Shown: one piece after another, positions 9,090-20,822 of the stretch
Position numbering within the stretch: position 1 is the first letter of the stretch
How the letters are laid out: each line of letters starts with the position of its first letter
Source: Lelliottia nimipressuralis
GTDB lineage: Bacteria; Pseudomonadota; Gammaproteobacteria; Enterobacterales; Enterobacteriaceae
Reading direction: 5' to 3'
NCBI RefSeq assembly: GCF_004402045.1
Contig: NZ_SOMG01000001.1
Coordinates: forward strand, 1-64,000
DNA: 64,000 nucleotides
Program-made: the position numbers and the translations under genes
The notes under the pieces: generated by a model
What the model saw: only the letters and a program-made list of their open reading frames with translations
The model's database searches: none
What the model was told of the DNA's origin: nothing

Positions 9090-9215
9090 TGTAGTTCTCC
9101 ACGATCTTCTTATTTTCACATCGGCTGAGCCGACCTGTTGTCAGAAAGGCCAGCAGTGTGACGTGCTGGCCTGTCGGTTTTCTTATAAATCTGGAATGTT
9201 GAGCGTGTCGTCGCG

Positions 9216-9746
9216 TTAGCGCAGCGCCTCAAGAACGGCGCCGTCTTCATCCATCTGATCCAGACGGGTGAGCAGCTTGCGAGTGATGTGCTCAAGCTGG
9301 TCGCGCTCGGCGGAGCTGAGGGCAGACCAGAGTTTGTGCAGGCAATTGTGCTGAGGTGGCAGCACCTCGCGCAGGAACTGGTGACCTTTATCGGTCAGTT
9401 GCAGATGCAGGCAGCGGCGATCGTTGTCGCTTTCACGGCGCTCGATCCAGCCACGCTTTTCAAGCTCATCGGCAATACGGGTCGCATTGGTACGGGAGGA
9501 GCCCAGCGCGCAGCTCAACTCGGAAGGCTGAATGCTGTGGTTTTCCTGAGACTCCAGCGTAATCAACGCCATAAACAACGTCTCGTTAATCCCTTGAGCT
9601 TTCAGCATTTTATTACGGTTTTCCAGTAGCTTACCCTGCATGTGCATGCACAGGCGAGTCAGCAGGATTTCCTGATACGGGAAGTCCTCATGGCGACTGG
9701 CGCGGAATTTAAGCATTTGTTCAATGGGCGTAAACGAACTATCCAT
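9216..9746 (-). CDS. mprA: MarR-family repressor of emrAB
   Basis: A 176-residue MarR-type regulator (also called EmrR), the same length as E. coli MprA and nearly identical. The winged helix spans about residues 70-130 ([35 protein letters not shown]). It represses the mprA-emrAB operon and is released by uncouplers such as CCCP and salicylate in E. coli. The 126-nt gap to emrA suggests the usual operon with a small spacer. Confidence 0.97.
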   Translation of the reverse strand: MDSSFTPIEQMLKFRASRHEDFPYQEILLTRLCMHMQGKLLENRNKMLKAQGINETLFMALITLESQENHSIQPSELSCALGSSRTNATRIADELEKRGWIERRESDNDRRCLHLQLTDKGHQFLREVLPPQHNCLHKLWSALSSAERDQLEHITRKLLTRLDQMDEDGAVLEALR

Positions 9747-10060
9747 TTGGGCATAACCTCATTAATTACAGCCGATATAGTAACGATGGTGACAAATAAT
9801 GTAAATGAATTATTTGTGCGGTTATATCCGCCAAATTAATATCACCATCAGAAAGCGCCGGGTAAGTCCGTGACCCGGTGAGCACAGAAAGCGTAGGGTG
9901 TGAACCCGCTGGAGAGAGGATGTGAGGACGGGGGTCTGAACTATTCATGCCGATTGTAAATATGTCACCCACATTAAAATTTCTGGGATAAATGATTACG
10001 TTTACATTAACAGACTGAAGGGCCTCTTTACACCCTAAGAGGCCCAACGCAATGTAAAAC
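9747..10060. other. Intergenic region upstream of mprA
   Basis: A 314-bp AT-rich gap between the mprA start and the MFS gene stop. It should hold the mprA-emrAB promoter and its MprA operator, which I could not pinpoint. CCGGGT-AAGTCCGTG-ACCCGG near 9858-9879 can form a hairpin. The ygaZH genes that lie here in E. coli are absent. Confidence 0.5.
10020..10045 (-). terminator. Terminator-like hairpin downstream of MFS gene
   Basis: GGGCCTCTT and AAGAGGCCC are perfectly complementary 9-bp arms with an 8-nt loop, 15 nt past the MFS stop on the minus strand. No strong T run follows on the minus strand (TTCAGTCTG), so termination efficiency is uncertain. Confidence 0.65.
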
Positions 10061-11245
10061 TTAATGAATTGCATCCTGACGATGGTAGCCGCGCCACCAT
10101 ACAAGAAGGTTGAGCGCGGCGACGATGGCCCCTATTCCGCACACGCCGGACCAGCCGGCATGCTGCCACGCTGAGGCGGAAATGAGCGAACCCGCTGCGC
10201 CGCCAATAAAGTAGCTGGTCATGTATCCGGCCGTGAGGCGGTTACGCGCCTCAGGCTTCACGCGATAAATCACGGTCTGATTGGTGATGTGAACGCCCTG
10301 CACGGTGAGATCGAGCACCAGAATACCGACGATCAGCGCCAGCACCGAGACGTGTCCGTACCAGATCGCCGCCCAGGAGAGCAGGAGTAAAACCAGCCCT
10401 GCGGAGGTGGTCAGGTGGGATTTGCCCTTGTCGGCCAGCCCGCCTGCGGGACGTGCGCCCAGTGCACCTGCGGCACCGGCCAGACCGAACAGGCCAATCA
10501 CCCCTTCGGAATAATTGAACGGCGGGGCGGCAAGCAAAAACGCCATCGACGTCCACAGAATGCTGAAGTTAGCGAAGGTGAAACAGCCCAACAAGGCGCG
10601 GGTGCGCAGGAGTTTATCCTGCGTGAACAGGCTGAACACGGAGGCCAGAAGCTGCGGATAGTTCAGGTGGTTTTCCTGCTTCACCTTCGGCAGGCCGCGC
10701 CACAGCGCCAGGGCCATAACCACCATCAATACACTTGCCACCCAGTAAACGGTGCGCCAGCCACCGAGGCTTGCCAGCAGCCCAGCAACGGTACGCGCCA
10801 GCAAAATCCCCAGCAGCAGGCCGCTCATAATGGTGCCCACTACCTTGCCGCGCTTTTCCGGAGAGGCGAGTGTCGCGGCGAGTGGTACCAGGATTTGCGC
10901 CACCACGGAGAACAGCCCCGTTAGCGCGGTACCGACGATCATCATCGTCAGCGACTGGCTGCTGGCGGTGATCAACATCCCGCCGGCGGCCAGCAAAGTC
11001 ATGGAGACGATCAGCATTCGTCGTTCAAACATATCGCCAAGCGGCACCAGGAACAGCAGCCCTGCGGCATAGCCAAGCTGCGCGGCCGTAACGATAAAGC
11101 CTGCGGAGCTGGCAGAGAGGTTGAACGCGCGGGCGATGGTGTCGAGAAGAGGTTGCGCGTAATAGTTGCTGGCGACCGCCAGACCCGTTGCCACGGACAT
11201 TAAAAGGATGAGTGAGGGGCTAAGCCCTTGAGTTGTTTTGGTCAT
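10061..11245 (-). CDS. ygaY: MFS transporter, YgaY-like
   Basis: A 394-residue major facilitator with 12 predicted membrane helices. The DHA1-like signature after helix 2 is PLGDMFERRMLIV, and LLGILLARTVAGLLASLGGWRTVYW resembles drug-proton antiporter motif C. It occupies the position of ygaY, which is a disrupted gene in E. coli K-12, and here it is intact. The substrate is unknown; efflux of small molecules is inferred from family only. Confidence 0.85.
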   Translation of the reverse strand: MTKTTQGLSPSLILLMSVATGLAVASNYYAQPLLDTIARAFNLSASSAGFIVTAAQLGYAAGLLFLVPLGDMFERRMLIVSMTLLAAGGMLITASSQSLTMMIVGTALTGLFSVVAQILVPLAATLASPEKRGKVVGTIMSGLLLGILLARTVAGLLASLGGWRTVYWVASVLMVVMALALWRGLPKVKQENHLNYPQLLASVFSLFTQDKLLRTRALLGCFTFANFSILWTSMAFLLAAPPFNYSEGVIGLFGLAGAAGALGARPAGGLADKGKSHLTTSAGLVLLLLSWAAIWYGHVSVLALIVGILVLDLTVQGVHITNQTVIYRVKPEARNRLTAGYMTSYFIGGAAGSLISASAWQHAGWSGVCGIGAIVAALNLLVWWRGYHRQDAIH

Positions 11246-11348
11246 GGGTTTCAGGAATCATTAGTTGAGTGATTATTTTTCCGGAAACCATAATAACCAA
11301 TGATGGTGAATGTTGGGGGATTGTTATGTGTGTGTTTGTGCGGTTTAA

Positions 11349-11425
11349 CCCCTCACCCTAACCCTCTCCCGAAGGGAGAGGGAACGCTAACACCCTCTCC
11401 CTTCGGGAGAGGGCTGGGGTGAGGG
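11349..11425. repeat. Long inverted repeat between the MFS gene and proX
   Basis: CCCTCACCC..ACCCTCTCCC is mirrored 10 nt later by GGGAGAGGG..GGGGTGAGGG, and each half also contains an inner hairpin (CCTCTCCCGAAGGGAGAGG and CCCTCTCCCTTCGGGAGAGGG). This is the CCCTCACCC-type extragenic palindrome common in Enterobacter and Klebsiella. It lies just past the proX stop on the minus strand and may end or protect the proVWX transcript. Confidence 0.8.
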
Positions 11426-11433
11426 AAAATGTT

Positions 11434-12429
11434 TTACTTCTGCGCCTCAAGCGCCTCTTTCACCCAGCCATCAAACTGCTGCTGGTGGGCTTTTATCCAG
11501 CCGTCGACGTGACCTTTGACATCGGCCTCAGACGATTTGCCCGCATGCATCATCGCGTTCTGGGCGTTGATGTCCGCCAGCGGCAGCTTCATCACCGAGA
11601 ACAGCTTCGCCGCCGCCGGGTTTTTCTCCGCCCAGGCTTTGTTCGCGACGATGTGCATCGTGTTCACCGGGAAGCCGTAGTTCATGCCGTTCGGCAGTTT
11701 GGTGTCGATATCTTTCTGCTCGCCCGGCAGGGAGGAGAACGGTACCTGTAGCCACACCACGTCTTTACCCGGCTTCAGCACGTCGCTGACCCAGTACGGC
11801 GTCCAGGTGTAGTAGATAACCGGTTTGCCCTCTTTGAAGCGGGCAATGGTGTCGGCCATCATCGCCGAATAGTTGCCGTGGCTCACGTCGACGGTCTTCG
11901 CCAGGTCGAAGGCTTTGTTCTGGTGGTTAATCACCGCTTCACAGCCCCAGCCCGGCGAGCAGCCCATCATGTCGGCTTTGCCGTCACCGTTGGTGTCGAA
12001 CAGTTTGGCGATCTTCGGATCTTTCAGCTGTGCAATATTGGTGATGTGATACTGGTCGGCGGTTTTCTTGTCGATCAGATAACCCTGCGCCGCACCGGTC
12101 ACGAAGGTGCCCTGACGGTAGAATTTCTTATCACCGCCCGCGGCGGCATACATATCGTCATGCAACGGCTGCCAGTTAACCGCGGTAAAGGTGGCATCAC
12201 CGGAGGCAATCGAGGTGTAGCCCACGTTATAGTCCACTTCACTTGGCGTGTTGACCGTATAGCCCAGTTTTTCCAGCGCACGGCTGACGATCAGGGTCTG
12301 GAAGCTCTCTTCCGAAATGGTGCTCTGCACCGGCTGTACGGTAATGCCTTTGCCCGGCAGGTCCGCCGCAAACGCGCTGGTGGAGACAAGGGTCGCAAAC
12401 GCTGTGGCAAAAAGTACGTTATGTCGCAT
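11434..12429 (-). CDS. proX: Glycine betaine/proline betaine-binding periplasmic protein ProX
   Basis: 331 residues with a signal peptide cleaved after STSAFA near residue 21 (E. coli ProX has 330). It is an OpuAC-type substrate-binding protein that delivers betaines to ProVW. A conserved cysteine pair is visible ([12 protein letters not shown]), as in E. coli ProX. The ribosome site AAGGAACAACG precedes the ATG. It is the last gene of proVWX, 9 nt after proW. Confidence 0.97.
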   Translation of the reverse strand: MRHNVLFATAFATLVSTSAFAADLPGKGITVQPVQSTISEESFQTLIVSRALEKLGYTVNTPSEVDYNVGYTSIASGDATFTAVNWQPLHDDMYAAAGGDKKFYRQGTFVTGAAQGYLIDKKTADQYHITNIAQLKDPKIAKLFDTNGDGKADMMGCSPGWGCEAVINHQNKAFDLAKTVDVSHGNYSAMMADTIARFKEGKPVIYYTWTPYWVSDVLKPGKDVVWLQVPFSSLPGEQKDIDTKLPNGMNYGFPVNTMHIVANKAWAEKNPAAAKLFSVMKLPLADINAQNAMMHAGKSSEADVKGHVDGWIKAHQQQFDGWVKEALEAQK

Positions 12430-12438
12430 CGTTGTTCC

Positions 12439-13503
12439 TTATTTTGTGAATGGACGGGTGAGTAACCCGATAGGGCCGGTGGTATACCAGCGACGATTGC
12501 CGCGACTGCGTGAATCACGACCGACAGCCTGGGTCAGGCGGTCAAGAATAATGGCGAGGATCACAATCCCGACGCCGCCGACGGTTGCCAGCCCCATGTC
12601 GAGACGGCCAATGCCGCGCAGCACCATCTGCCCCAGACCGCCTACGGCGATCATCGAGGCAATGACGACCATCGACAGCGCCAGCATCAGCGTCTGGTTA
12701 ACCCCTGCCATGATGGTCGGCATCGCCAGCGGGAGCTGAACCTTAAACAGCAGCTGGCGCGGGCTGGCGCCGAACGAGCGTGACGCTTCGATCAGATCCG
12801 CAGGCACCTGGTTTATTCCCAGAATGGTCAGACGAATAATCGGCGGCAGGGCGAAGATAATGGTCACCACCACTCCCGGCACGTTACCGATGCCGAACAG
12901 CATCACGATCGGCACCAGATACACGAACGCCGGCGTGGTCTGCATCGCATCCAGCAGCGGACGAATAATCTTCGCCGCCCGCGGGCTGCGCGCCAGCCAG
13001 ATCCCCATCGGCAGGCCGATCGCCACGCAGAAGAGCAGGGCGGTCAGCACCAGCGCCAGGGTGATCATCGCCTGCGACCAGGCGCCAATCGCGCCGATGG
13101 CAATCAGCGAGATCAGCGTGGCGATCCCCATCCCAGCGCTGCCAAACTGCCAGGCGATCAGGGAAAACAGCACGATGGCCACCGGGGCCGGCATGCCCAG
13201 CATCAGCTGCTGGAAACCGTTGAGGATGTAATCCACCGGGACGCGGATCCCCTGGAAGAGCGGACGAAAGTGCGTGACCACCCAGTCGATCCCCTCCGTG
13301 ACCCAGCTGTCCAGCGGGATCAGCGTCTTGTGGAACGGATCCATAATATTGAAGTGTTCTGGCGCAGGCGCGGGTGCGCTGTTCAGCCAGTCTGCCGCAC
13401 CGCCGCCGTCGGCAGGCGCTGGCGTGGAACCCCACGCGTCGGCAGATTGCGCAGCGCTGTCCGCTGCTTCAGGTGTACCCCACGGGTTAGATTGATCGGT
13501 CAT
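12439..13503 (-). CDS. proW: Glycine betaine/proline betaine ABC permease ProW
   Basis: 354 residues, the E. coli length. A hydrophilic Pro/Ala-rich N-terminal tail of about 100 residues precedes six to seven membrane helices with the BPD permease loop [22 protein letters not shown] near residue 235. It forms the membrane channel of the ProU osmoprotectant importer. It overlaps the end of proV by 17 nt, so translation is coupled. Confidence 0.97.
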   Translation of the reverse strand: MTDQSNPWGTPEAADSAAQSADAWGSTPAPADGGGAADWLNSAPAPAPEHFNIMDPFHKTLIPLDSWVTEGIDWVVTHFRPLFQGIRVPVDYILNGFQQLMLGMPAPVAIVLFSLIAWQFGSAGMGIATLISLIAIGAIGAWSQAMITLALVLTALLFCVAIGLPMGIWLARSPRAAKIIRPLLDAMQTTPAFVYLVPIVMLFGIGNVPGVVVTIIFALPPIIRLTILGINQVPADLIEASRSFGASPRQLLFKVQLPLAMPTIMAGVNQTLMLALSMVVIASMIAVGGLGQMVLRGIGRLDMGLATVGGVGIVILAIILDRLTQAVGRDSRSRGNRRWYTTGPIGLLTRPFTK

Positions 13504-14698
13504 TGTTTGCCCCCTCGCGATCTAAAGCCTGCAGCAGCATGCGTTTTGAGATGATGCCGACGTACTGTTGTTCCTCGCCCACGACCGGCACGGCGCACGG
13601 CGCCTGACCCACGTGAGAGAGCAACTCGCTGAGCGGCGTTTCGGCGTCCACGGCAAGCGGAGCGTCAATTAGGGCCGCATCGATTCCCTGGTTTTCGCTA
13701 AGGGCGGTTTTCAGAGAGTCGATGGAGACAATGCCAACAAATTTATTGCCGCGTTCAACCAGATAACCGTATTCACGGTCTTCGTCCTGCAGCAGCTTAA
13801 GGGCTGAGCGCGGGCCAAAACCTGGCGTTTTACGGATAATGCCGTTTGGCGTTCGACGGGCGATATCTTTGGCGCTAAAGACCTGGCTAATATCCACGCC
13901 GCGGAAGAAGGTGCGGACATAATCATTGGCCGGATTATTGAGAATTTCATCCGGTGTGCCGACCTGCACCACTTCACCATTTTGCATAATGGCAATACGG
14001 TCGCCAATACGCATGGCTTCATCCAGATCGTGGGAAATAAATACAATGGTTCGCTGATGTTTAGCCTGTAATTTTACCAGCTCATCCTGCATCTCGGTGC
14101 GAATTAATGGATCGAGAGCCGAGAAGGCTTCATCCATTAATAATATGTCCGGATTAATGGCTAATGCGCGGGCTAATCCTACGCGCTGGCGCATACCGCC
14201 GGAAAGTTCATCCGGGTACGCATGCGCATAATTCTCCAGCCCAACCTGACGCAGCGCATCAAGAGCTTTTTCCTGACGTTCCTGAGCGGGTGTGCCGGCT
14301 AATTCCATACCAAAGGCGGTATTATCCAGCACCGTCATGTGCGGCATTAGCGCAAATGACTGGAACACCATCGCAATCTTCTTTCTGCGCACCTCGCGAA
14401 GCTCTGCGTCTGAGATTCTGGCGATATCTACGCCGTCAATCAGCACCTGTCCGCGGGTGGGTTCAATCAGGCGATTGAGAAGGCGAACCATAGTGGATTT
14501 ACCCGAACCGGATAATCCCATGATGACAAAAATCTCGCCTTCTTCAATGGCCAGACTGGCGTCTTTAACGCCAAGCGATAGCCCAGTTTTTTCCAGAATT
14601 TGCTCTTTCGAAAGGCCTTTCTCAATATATTTGAATGCGCGCTGCGGATGCTCGCCAAATACTTTATAAAGATTTTTCACTTCTAATTTAATTGCCAT
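13487..14698 (-). CDS. proV: Glycine betaine/proline betaine ABC ATPase ProV
   Basis: A 403-residue ATPase (E. coli 400). Walker [10 protein letters not shown] is near residue 60, the signature [15 protein letters not shown] near 165, and Walker [15 protein letters not shown] near 185. Two C-terminal CBS domains (about 285-400) sense ionic strength in this family. First gene of the osmotically induced proU operon. E. coli proU is silenced by H-NS through AT-rich DNA within and upstream of proV; the AT-rich upstream region here fits. Confidence 0.97.
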   Translation of the reverse strand: MAIKLEVKNLYKVFGEHPQRAFKYIEKGLSKEQILEKTGLSLGVKDASLAIEEGEIFVIMGLSGSGKSTMVRLLNRLIEPTRGQVLIDGVDIARISDAELREVRRKKIAMVFQSFALMPHMTVLDNTAFGMELAGTPAQERQEKALDALRQVGLENYAHAYPDELSGGMRQRVGLARALAINPDILLMDEAFSALDPLIRTEMQDELVKLQAKHQRTIVFISHDLDEAMRIGDRIAIMQNGEVVQVGTPDEILNNPANDYVRTFFRGVDISQVFSAKDIARRTPNGIIRKTPGFGPRSALKLLQDEDREYGYLVERGNKFVGIVSIDSLKTALSENQGIDAALIDAPLAVDAETPLSELLSHVGQAPCAVPVVGEEQQYVGIISKRMLLQALDREGANNDRSI

Positions 14699-15028
14699 GC
14701 AATAGAGAGTGTCCTGTTATTTGTTTATGTCGATATGATTACCATGGTAAATTGTTAACGGGCATAACCCTAACATACTGAGAATCTGAGACAACCCTGG
14801 GTTTGCTTATGATGTGAATTTTCAGGGAAGCGAAACGGCTGAATTTCCCATGAGTAAAGGGCTGAGCGCGATTTGAATTTTTCTCAATTTTTTGCTGCAG
14901 CATCGGGAAATTTCGCCTGAATCGAACGGTTCAGGCGAATATGACGCGGAAATGACAGTGTAGTTGTTTTGTAAATATTAGAGAGAAAATTGTTGGGTTT
15001 ATATTAAATTAACGAACGTTAGCGTTTA
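14699..15028. other. proU promoter region and nrdF 3' region
   Basis: A 330-bp AT-rich gap between the proV start and the nrdF stop. It must hold the proU promoters, which I cannot assign with certainty. A 15-bp palindrome ATTACCATGGTAAAT lies about 40 bp upstream of proV. A separate hairpin at 14912-14939 probably ends the nrd transcript. Confidence 0.6.
14912..14939 (-). terminator. Probable terminator of the nrdHIEF operon
   Basis: TTCGCCTGAA and TTCAGGCGAA form a perfect 10-bp stem with an 8-nt loop, about 90 nt past the nrdF stop on the minus strand. Only a short T stretch (ATTT) follows. It could also affect transcription towards proV. Confidence 0.55.
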
Positions 15029-15997
<969 letters not shown>

Positions 15998-18142
15998 TTA
16001 CAGCGCGCAGGACACGCAGCCTTCAATTTCGGTGCCTTCCAGCGCAAGCTGGCGCAGGCGAATGTAGTAGAGTGTTTTAATGCCTTTCTTCCAGGCGTAG
16101 ATCTGCGCCCTGTTGATATCCCGTGTGGTGGCGGTATCCGGGAAAAACAGCGTCAGCGACAGCCCCTGATCCACATGTTTTGTCGCCTCGGCATAGGTAT
16201 CGATAATTTTTTCCGGGCCGATCTCATACGCATCCTGATACAGCGCCAGATTTTCATTAGTCATAAACGGCGCTGGGTAGTAGACGCGCCCGGTTTTGCC
16301 TTCCTTACGAATTTCAATTTTTGACACTATCGGGTGAATGCTCGACGTGGCGTGATTGATGTAGGAAATCGAACCGGTCGGCGGTACGGCCTGCAGGTTC
16401 TGGTTGTAGATGCCGTAGTGCATCACGTCATCACGCAATTGCTGCCACATCTCGCGCGTGGGCAGAACGATCCCGACGCGGGTAAACAGCTCACGTACTC
16501 GCGCCGTTTTTGGCTGCCAGTCGCCTTCAAGGTATTGGCTGAAATACTCCCCGCTGGCGTAGCGGGACTGCTCAAAGCCCGCGAAGCGCTGGTTGCGCTC
16601 GCGCGCCAGCATCATCGAGGTGTGCAGCGCATGCCAGGTTATGGTGTAAAAATAGAGGTTGGTGAAATCCAGCCCTTCCGGGCTGCCGTAAGCAATACCT
16701 TCCCGCGCCAGATAGCCGTGCAGGTTCATCTGCCCGAGGCCGATGGCGTGCGACGCGGCATTACCCGCTTCAATAGACGGCACGCTGCGGATGTGGCTCA
16801 TGTCCGACACCGCCGTCAGGCCGCGAATGGCCGTTTCCACCGTGCGGCCAAAGTCGGGGGAATCCATGGTATGGGCGATATTCAGCGACCCGAGGTTACA
16901 GGAGATATCTTTGCCGATATCCGCATAGTCCAGGTTCTCGTCATAGCTGGACGCGCTGTTGACCTGCAAAATCTCCGAACACAGGTTGCTCATGTTGATG
17001 CGCCCGGCAATCGGGTTCGCGCGGTTCACCGTGTCCTCGTACATGATATACGGATAGCCGGACTCAAACTGGATCTCCGCCAGCGTCTGGAAGAAATCGC
17101 GGGCGTTGATATATTTTTTGCGAATACGATCGTCGGCCACCAGTTCCTCGTAGAGTTCGCTGATGGCCACGTCGCCAAAGGCTTTGCCGTAAATCCGCTC
17201 AACGTCATACGGCGAGAAGAGCGCCATGTCGGCATTCTCTCTGGCGAGCTTAAAGGTGATATCCGGGATCACCACCCCCAGCGACAGAGTTTTGATGCGA
17301 ATTTTTTCGTCGGCATTTTCGCGCCTGGTGTCCAGAAACCGCAGAATGTCCGGGTGGTGCGCATGCAGATAAACGGCGCCCGCGCCCTGGCGCGCGCCAA
17401 GCTGATTGGCATAGGAGAACGCATCTTCCAGCATCTTCATCACCGGGATCACGCCAGAGGACTGGTTTTCGATGCGCTTGATTGGCGCGCCCGCTTCACG
17501 CAGGTTGGAGAGCAAAAACGCCACGCCGCCGCCGCGTTTGGAAAGCTGCAGCGCAGAATTCACCGCACGGCCAATCGACTCCATATTGTCTTCGATGCGC
17601 AGCAGGAAGCAGGAGACCAGCTCGCCGCGCTGGGCTTTGCCGCAGTTGAGGAAGGTCGGCGTGGCGGGCTGGAAGCGCCCGGAGAGGATCTCATCGGTTA
17701 GCTGCTCCGCCAGCGCTTCATCACCCTGGGCCAGCGTCAGCGCCACCATCACCACGCGATCTTCAAAGCTTTCTAAGTAGCGTTTACCGTCGAAGGTCTT
17801 CAGGGTGTAGCTGGTATAGTACTTCCACGCGCCGAGGAAGGTCTGGAAACGAAAACCGCTGGCGTGGGCGCGTTCAAACAGTCTTACCACGAAGGAGCGA
17901 TCGTAGCGGACCAGGACGCGCTCCTCGTAGTAGCCCTCTTTAACCAGATAGTCGAGACGCTCATTCTGGCTCGCGAAGGTCACGCTGTTGGGCCGCACAT
18001 GGGCGGCGAAAAAGGCGTCCACCGCCTCTCTGTCTTTATCAAACTGAATGCGCCCCTGACGATCGTAGAGGTTAAGCATCGCGTTTAATGCGTGGTAATC
18101 CGGCGTCGCCTGAATTACCCGTTCTGCGGTTGTCGTTGCCAA
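15998..18142 (-). CDS. nrdE: Class Ib ribonucleotide reductase alpha subunit NrdE
   Basis: 714 residues, identical in length to E. coli NrdE. It reduces ribonucleoside diphosphates using electrons from NrdH. The active-site region has [11 protein letters not shown] and the C-terminal redox pair is in the GCVSCAL tail; [18 protein letters not shown] lies near residue 170. Its start overlaps the nrdI end by 28 nt. The enzyme serves under oxidative stress and iron limitation in E. coli. Confidence 0.98.
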   Translation of the reverse strand: MATTTAERVIQATPDYHALNAMLNLYDRQGRIQFDKDREAVDAFFAAHVRPNSVTFASQNERLDYLVKEGYYEERVLVRYDRSFVVRLFERAHASGFRFQTFLGAWKYYTSYTLKTFDGKRYLESFEDRVVMVALTLAQGDEALAEQLTDEILSGRFQPATPTFLNCGKAQRGELVSCFLLRIEDNMESIGRAVNSALQLSKRGGGVAFLLSNLREAGAPIKRIENQSSGVIPVMKMLEDAFSYANQLGARQGAGAVYLHAHHPDILRFLDTRRENADEKIRIKTLSLGVVIPDITFKLARENADMALFSPYDVERIYGKAFGDVAISELYEELVADDRIRKKYINARDFFQTLAEIQFESGYPYIMYEDTVNRANPIAGRINMSNLCSEILQVNSASSYDENLDYADIGKDISCNLGSLNIAHTMDSPDFGRTVETAIRGLTAVSDMSHIRSVPSIEAGNAASHAIGLGQMNLHGYLAREGIAYGSPEGLDFTNLYFYTITWHALHTSMMLARERNQRFAGFEQSRYASGEYFSQYLEGDWQPKTARVRELFTRVGIVLPTREMWQQLRDDVMHYGIYNQNLQAVPPTGSISYINHATSSIHPIVSKIEIRKEGKTGRVYYPAPFMTNENLALYQDAYEIGPEKIIDTYAEATKHVDQGLSLTLFFPDTATTRDINRAQIYAWKKGIKTLYYIRLRQLALEGTEIEGCVSCAL

Positions 18143-18525
18143 AATTCGTTCACTCCTTTACGCACGTTTTCGACGTCCTGCTGTGTCCCCATCAGCTCAA
18201 AGCGATAGAGGTACGGCACGCCGCATTTTTGAGAGATGACGTCCCCGGCGCGGCCAAAGGCATCGCCGAAATTGCGATTGCCCGCCGCGATCACGCCGCG
18301 AATCAGCCCGCGGTTATGAGGATCGTTCAGAAAGCGGATCACCTGACGGGGGACGGCCCCCGCCGTACCGCCGCCGCCATAGCTGGGCACCACCAGAATG
18401 TAAGGTTCCTCTACCCGGATCCGCTCCCGCTCGTTCAGCGGAATGCGCACCGCAGGCAGCCCAACGCGCTCAATAAAACGGAGCGTGTTTTCCGAGCTGC
18501 TGGAGAAGAAAACCAGCCCACTCAT
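18115..18525 (-). CDS. nrdI: Flavodoxin-like NrdI
   Basis: A 136-residue FMN-binding flavodoxin-like protein (136 in E. coli). The phosphate-binding loop [12 protein letters not shown] is at residues 8-19, and an aromatic/glycine loop [13 protein letters not shown] at about 48-60 holds the isoalloxazine. NrdI supplies oxidant for assembly of the Mn(III)2-tyrosyl cofactor of NrdF. The start overlaps the nrdH stop in ATGA. Confidence 0.97.
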   Translation of the reverse strand: MSGLVFFSSSSENTLRFIERVGLPAVRIPLNERERIRVEEPYILVVPSYGGGGTAGAVPRQVIRFLNDPHNRGLIRGVIAAGNRNFGDAFGRAGDVISQKCGVPYLYRFELMGTQQDVENVRKGVNEFWQRQPQNG

Positions 18526-18761
18526 GCCCGAGCGGCCTGAGCGCTCAGGCGGTTGATCATGTCCGGGCGGAAGCCAGACCAGCTGAGCTCCCCGGCGACA
18601 ACAACCGGAAGCTGACGGAAACCCTGCGCACGTAGGGTATCGGCGGCCTCGGGCTGCTGGTCAATATTCACCATCTCAAAAGCCACTCCGCGGCTTTCCA
18701 TCGCGCGTTTTGTGGCGTGGCACTGAACACAATCGTTACGAGTGTAAATAATAATGCTCAT
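18522..18761 (-). CDS. nrdH: Glutaredoxin-like electron donor NrdH
   Basis: A 79-residue thioredoxin-fold protein that starts [18 protein letters not shown]. The CVQC redox motif is near residue 11 and the cis-proline segment is FRQLPVVV near 50. It reduces NrdE, taking electrons from thioredoxin reductase in E. coli. I place the start at 18761, matching the E. coli N-terminus, with GGAAATA upstream; a start five codons earlier is unlikely. First gene of nrdHIEF. Confidence 0.95.
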   Translation of the reverse strand: MSIIIYTRNDCVQCHATKRAMESRGVAFEMVNIDQQPEAADTLRAQGFRQLPVVVAGELSWSGFRPDMINRLSAQAARA

Positions 18762-18834
18762 GATTCGTATTTCCATTTAAAATGAGAGAGCGGCGCGAAT
18801 CATCGCGTCAGGTTGTGTGTATCTTGCTAAAAGG

Positions 18835-18880
18835 AATACTAGATGTAGTTGTCTTAAGTTTCAACCATACAAGATATGGG
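18835..18880. promoter_or_regulatory. Pair of NrdR boxes upstream of nrdHIEF
   Basis: Two related 16-mers lie in the nrdH upstream region: AATACTAGATGTAGTT (18835-18850) and CCATACAAGATATGGG (18865-18880). Their matching positions are 31 bp apart, three helical turns, which is the hallmark spacing of NrdR box pairs. NrdR is the (d)ATP-sensing repressor of nrd operons. The assignment rests on consensus resemblance and spacing. Confidence 0.7.
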
Positions 18881-19014
18881 AAATTTAGATTGATGTCGCC
18901 TCTATGATGAGCTCAGCGGGGCAGGGCAGGCTGTACGGGTTTTTCAGGCCATCAGGCAAAGAAGAGCCCCGACAGCCACTGACCGCCGGGGCAGAAAAAA
19001 CGTGTGAGGGGGCG

Positions 19015-19341
19015 TTATTTACGCAGGCTGAGCAGGGCACCTACGAAGATACCGACTGCCGCGACTGTGCCCAACGTACAGAGCGGTTTTTCACGCACGA
19101 ACGTCGTTGCGCAGCTCACCGCATCGCAGGCCGCCTGAGTCGTCCGCGTGCGTCCGTTCAAACGCGCGCGGGTTTCACGGAGCAGAGACTGAGCCTTACG
19201 TTTTGCGGCATCCGCTTCGTCCTTTGCGTCGGTTCCCCAGGATTTCAGCACTTCTTCCAGCGTGTCCGCTAATTGGCTGACATCATTACGAATATCCTGA
19301 GCGTCGTCATTAATATCGTTTCGGTTCGGTCTGTTAAACAT
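19015..19341 (-). CDS. ygaM: DUF883 family protein YgaM
   Basis: A 108-residue orthologue of E. coli YgaM (109). The N-terminal two thirds is a charged helix (DVSQLADTLEEVLKSWG). A C-terminal membrane segment (TVAAVGIFVGALLSL) ends in RK. The related ElaB/YqjD proteins are tail-anchored inner membrane proteins that bind stationary-phase ribosomes; that role for YgaM is inference. It is divergent from ygaC. Confidence 0.93.
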   Translation of the reverse strand: MFNRPNRNDINDDAQDIRNDVSQLADTLEEVLKSWGTDAKDEADAAKRKAQSLLRETRARLNGRTRTTQAACDAVSCATTFVREKPLCTLGTVAAVGIFVGALLSLRK

Positions 19342-19501
19342 ACGATCCTCCGTAATTTTGCGTTCCCGTTCAGTTTAGTTCAGAAATTTAATATCTGAAG
19401 CGCATCACGCGTTATCCGGCAGTTTATGGATTATTCTGAAAGCCCTGCTAATGCTGAATACTGTAAGGTTGCCGGGCAGGAAAAGATAACGAGGAAAAGA
19501 T

Positions 19502-19846
19502 ATGTATTTACGACCTGATGAGGTGGCGCGCGTTCTTGAAAAAGAGGGATTCACCATGGATGAGGTGACATCAAAAGCGTATGGATATCGCCGTGGCGAG
19601 AATTATGTTTACGTTAATCGTGAAGCAAGAATGGGACGTACCGCTCTCATTATTCACCCGACGCTGAAAGACAGAAGTCTGTCCTTTGCTGAGCCTGCCT
19701 CGGATATTAAAACCTGCGATCATTATCAGCAATTCCCGCTCTATTTAGGCGGAGAAACGCATGAGCATTATGGTATTCCGCATGGCTTCAGCTCGCGTAT
19801 GGCGCTGGAGCGGTTTTTGAAGGGACTGTTTGGCGACGTACAGTAA
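19502..19846 (+). CDS. ygaC: DUF2002 family protein YgaC
   Basis: A 114-residue protein, the same length as E. coli YgaC and very similar throughout ([37 protein letters not shown]). It is soluble, with no membrane segment. The function is unknown; it is Fur-repressed in E. coli. The ribosome site is GAGGAAAAGAT. Confidence 0.95.
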   Translation: MYLRPDEVARVLEKEGFTMDEVTSKAYGYRRGENYVYVNREARMGRTALIIHPTLKDRSLSFAEPASDIKTCDHYQQFPLYLGGETHEHYGIPHGFSSRMALERFLKGLFGDVQ

Positions 19847-19878
19847 ATTTGCGACTGGCGTGCGCCAGTCGCTTCACA

Positions 19879-20328
19879 TCACGCTTTTGCCTGGCTGTAC
19901 TGGCTGACCTTAAACAGGCGGCGACAGTAGTCGAGGAAATAGCCGTATACCGCACCCATCAGCATTGAAATCACAATATTCGAACTGACCGCCGCAGCAA
20001 TCTGGTGCCAGTCCGCACCTACCGTCAGCAGAATGGCCACGTAAACCGGAGACTGGAACGTTACATACGCCAGAACGTCCGCCAGGTTTTTCACCCAGCC
20101 TGCAGGGCTGATACGCCGCGCGATGCGCATTACCGCATCGCGGTATAAACCGTAAGGCCAGGCAATAATAATATTGACCGGGATCGCCACCAGGCGAGAA
20201 GAAAGTGACTGCTCGAAGGTCATTCCGGAGAGGAATATTTCAATCAGCATGTTCACGACGGAACAGTAGACAACCATCGCGAAAGTATCCGCTACCGCAT
20301 GGCGAAGGCGTGATTGCGGTGAGAACAT
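19879..20328 (-). CDS. alaE: L-alanine exporter AlaE
   Basis: A 149-residue inner membrane protein (149 in E. coli) with four predicted helices (about 15-35, 45-65, 85-105, 115-135). It exports L-alanine and relieves toxic accumulation from peptides. The ATG at 20328 ([12 protein letters not shown]) follows AAGGAG at 8 nt; the frame's earlier ATG lacks support. Confidence 0.95.
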   Translation of the reverse strand: MFSPQSRLRHAVADTFAMVVYCSVVNMLIEIFLSGMTFEQSLSSRLVAIPVNIIIAWPYGLYRDAVMRIARRISPAGWVKNLADVLAYVTFQSPVYVAILLTVGADWHQIAAAVSSNIVISMLMGAVYGYFLDYCRRLFKVSQYSQAKA

Positions 20329-20822
20329 GTCTGAACTCCTTGAGAAGAACACAAAAGAAACGATTTTCCCTAAGCAGTTAGTGCTTTAGGTTGGTTTGTT
20401 TGACATGTATAGCGTATATCTCTGCGTTTGAACTAACAACTAGTGATTAATCTTTATTTAATCGCGTTTTGTCCACAAAACTCTCTAAAGTTGATTGTTT
20501 TTTGTTCGGTTCGTTATAATCTGTCTCGCTTAGCAATTTTTATATAAAAATCATATGCTTGATATTCACGGGGCTGAGGTGCGGATCGTCTTTCGTATGG
20601 GTAGCGAAGAATGCTGATATTTGGATTAAAGCTGACCATTTATATTGACGTCAGTATTGAATTCGCACGTATCCTACATGCGTCATAAGGTAATATTACT
20701 GGCGATATTTAAACATATTGACATTATTGGCGGGGCGGCCCCGCGGGTAGATATTTCGACAGAAATGAATTATTCTGTTGGGGATTTATCTATTTACCCT
20801 AAAGAAAAGGTTTTCAAATAAT
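20329..20822. other. Long AT-rich leader region between alaE and stpA
   Basis: A 494-bp gap with divergent genes on both sides. It holds a good sigma-70 promoter for stpA (20491-20520) and then about 300 nt of untranslated leader. No open frame of note was seen. AT-richness suggests H-NS or StpA binding. Confidence 0.6.
20491..20520 (+). promoter_or_regulatory. Predicted sigma-70 promoter upstream of stpA
   Basis: TTGATT (20491-20496) and TATAAT (20515-20520) are separated by 18 bp and point towards stpA. The -10 is a perfect consensus. It would give a leader of nearly 300 nt. Confidence 0.55.

Noticed and set aside
16334..17701. 455-codon plus-strand frame opposite nrdE
   Set aside because: nrdE on the minus strand matches E. 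coli NrdE along its whole length; the opposite frame is a shadow.
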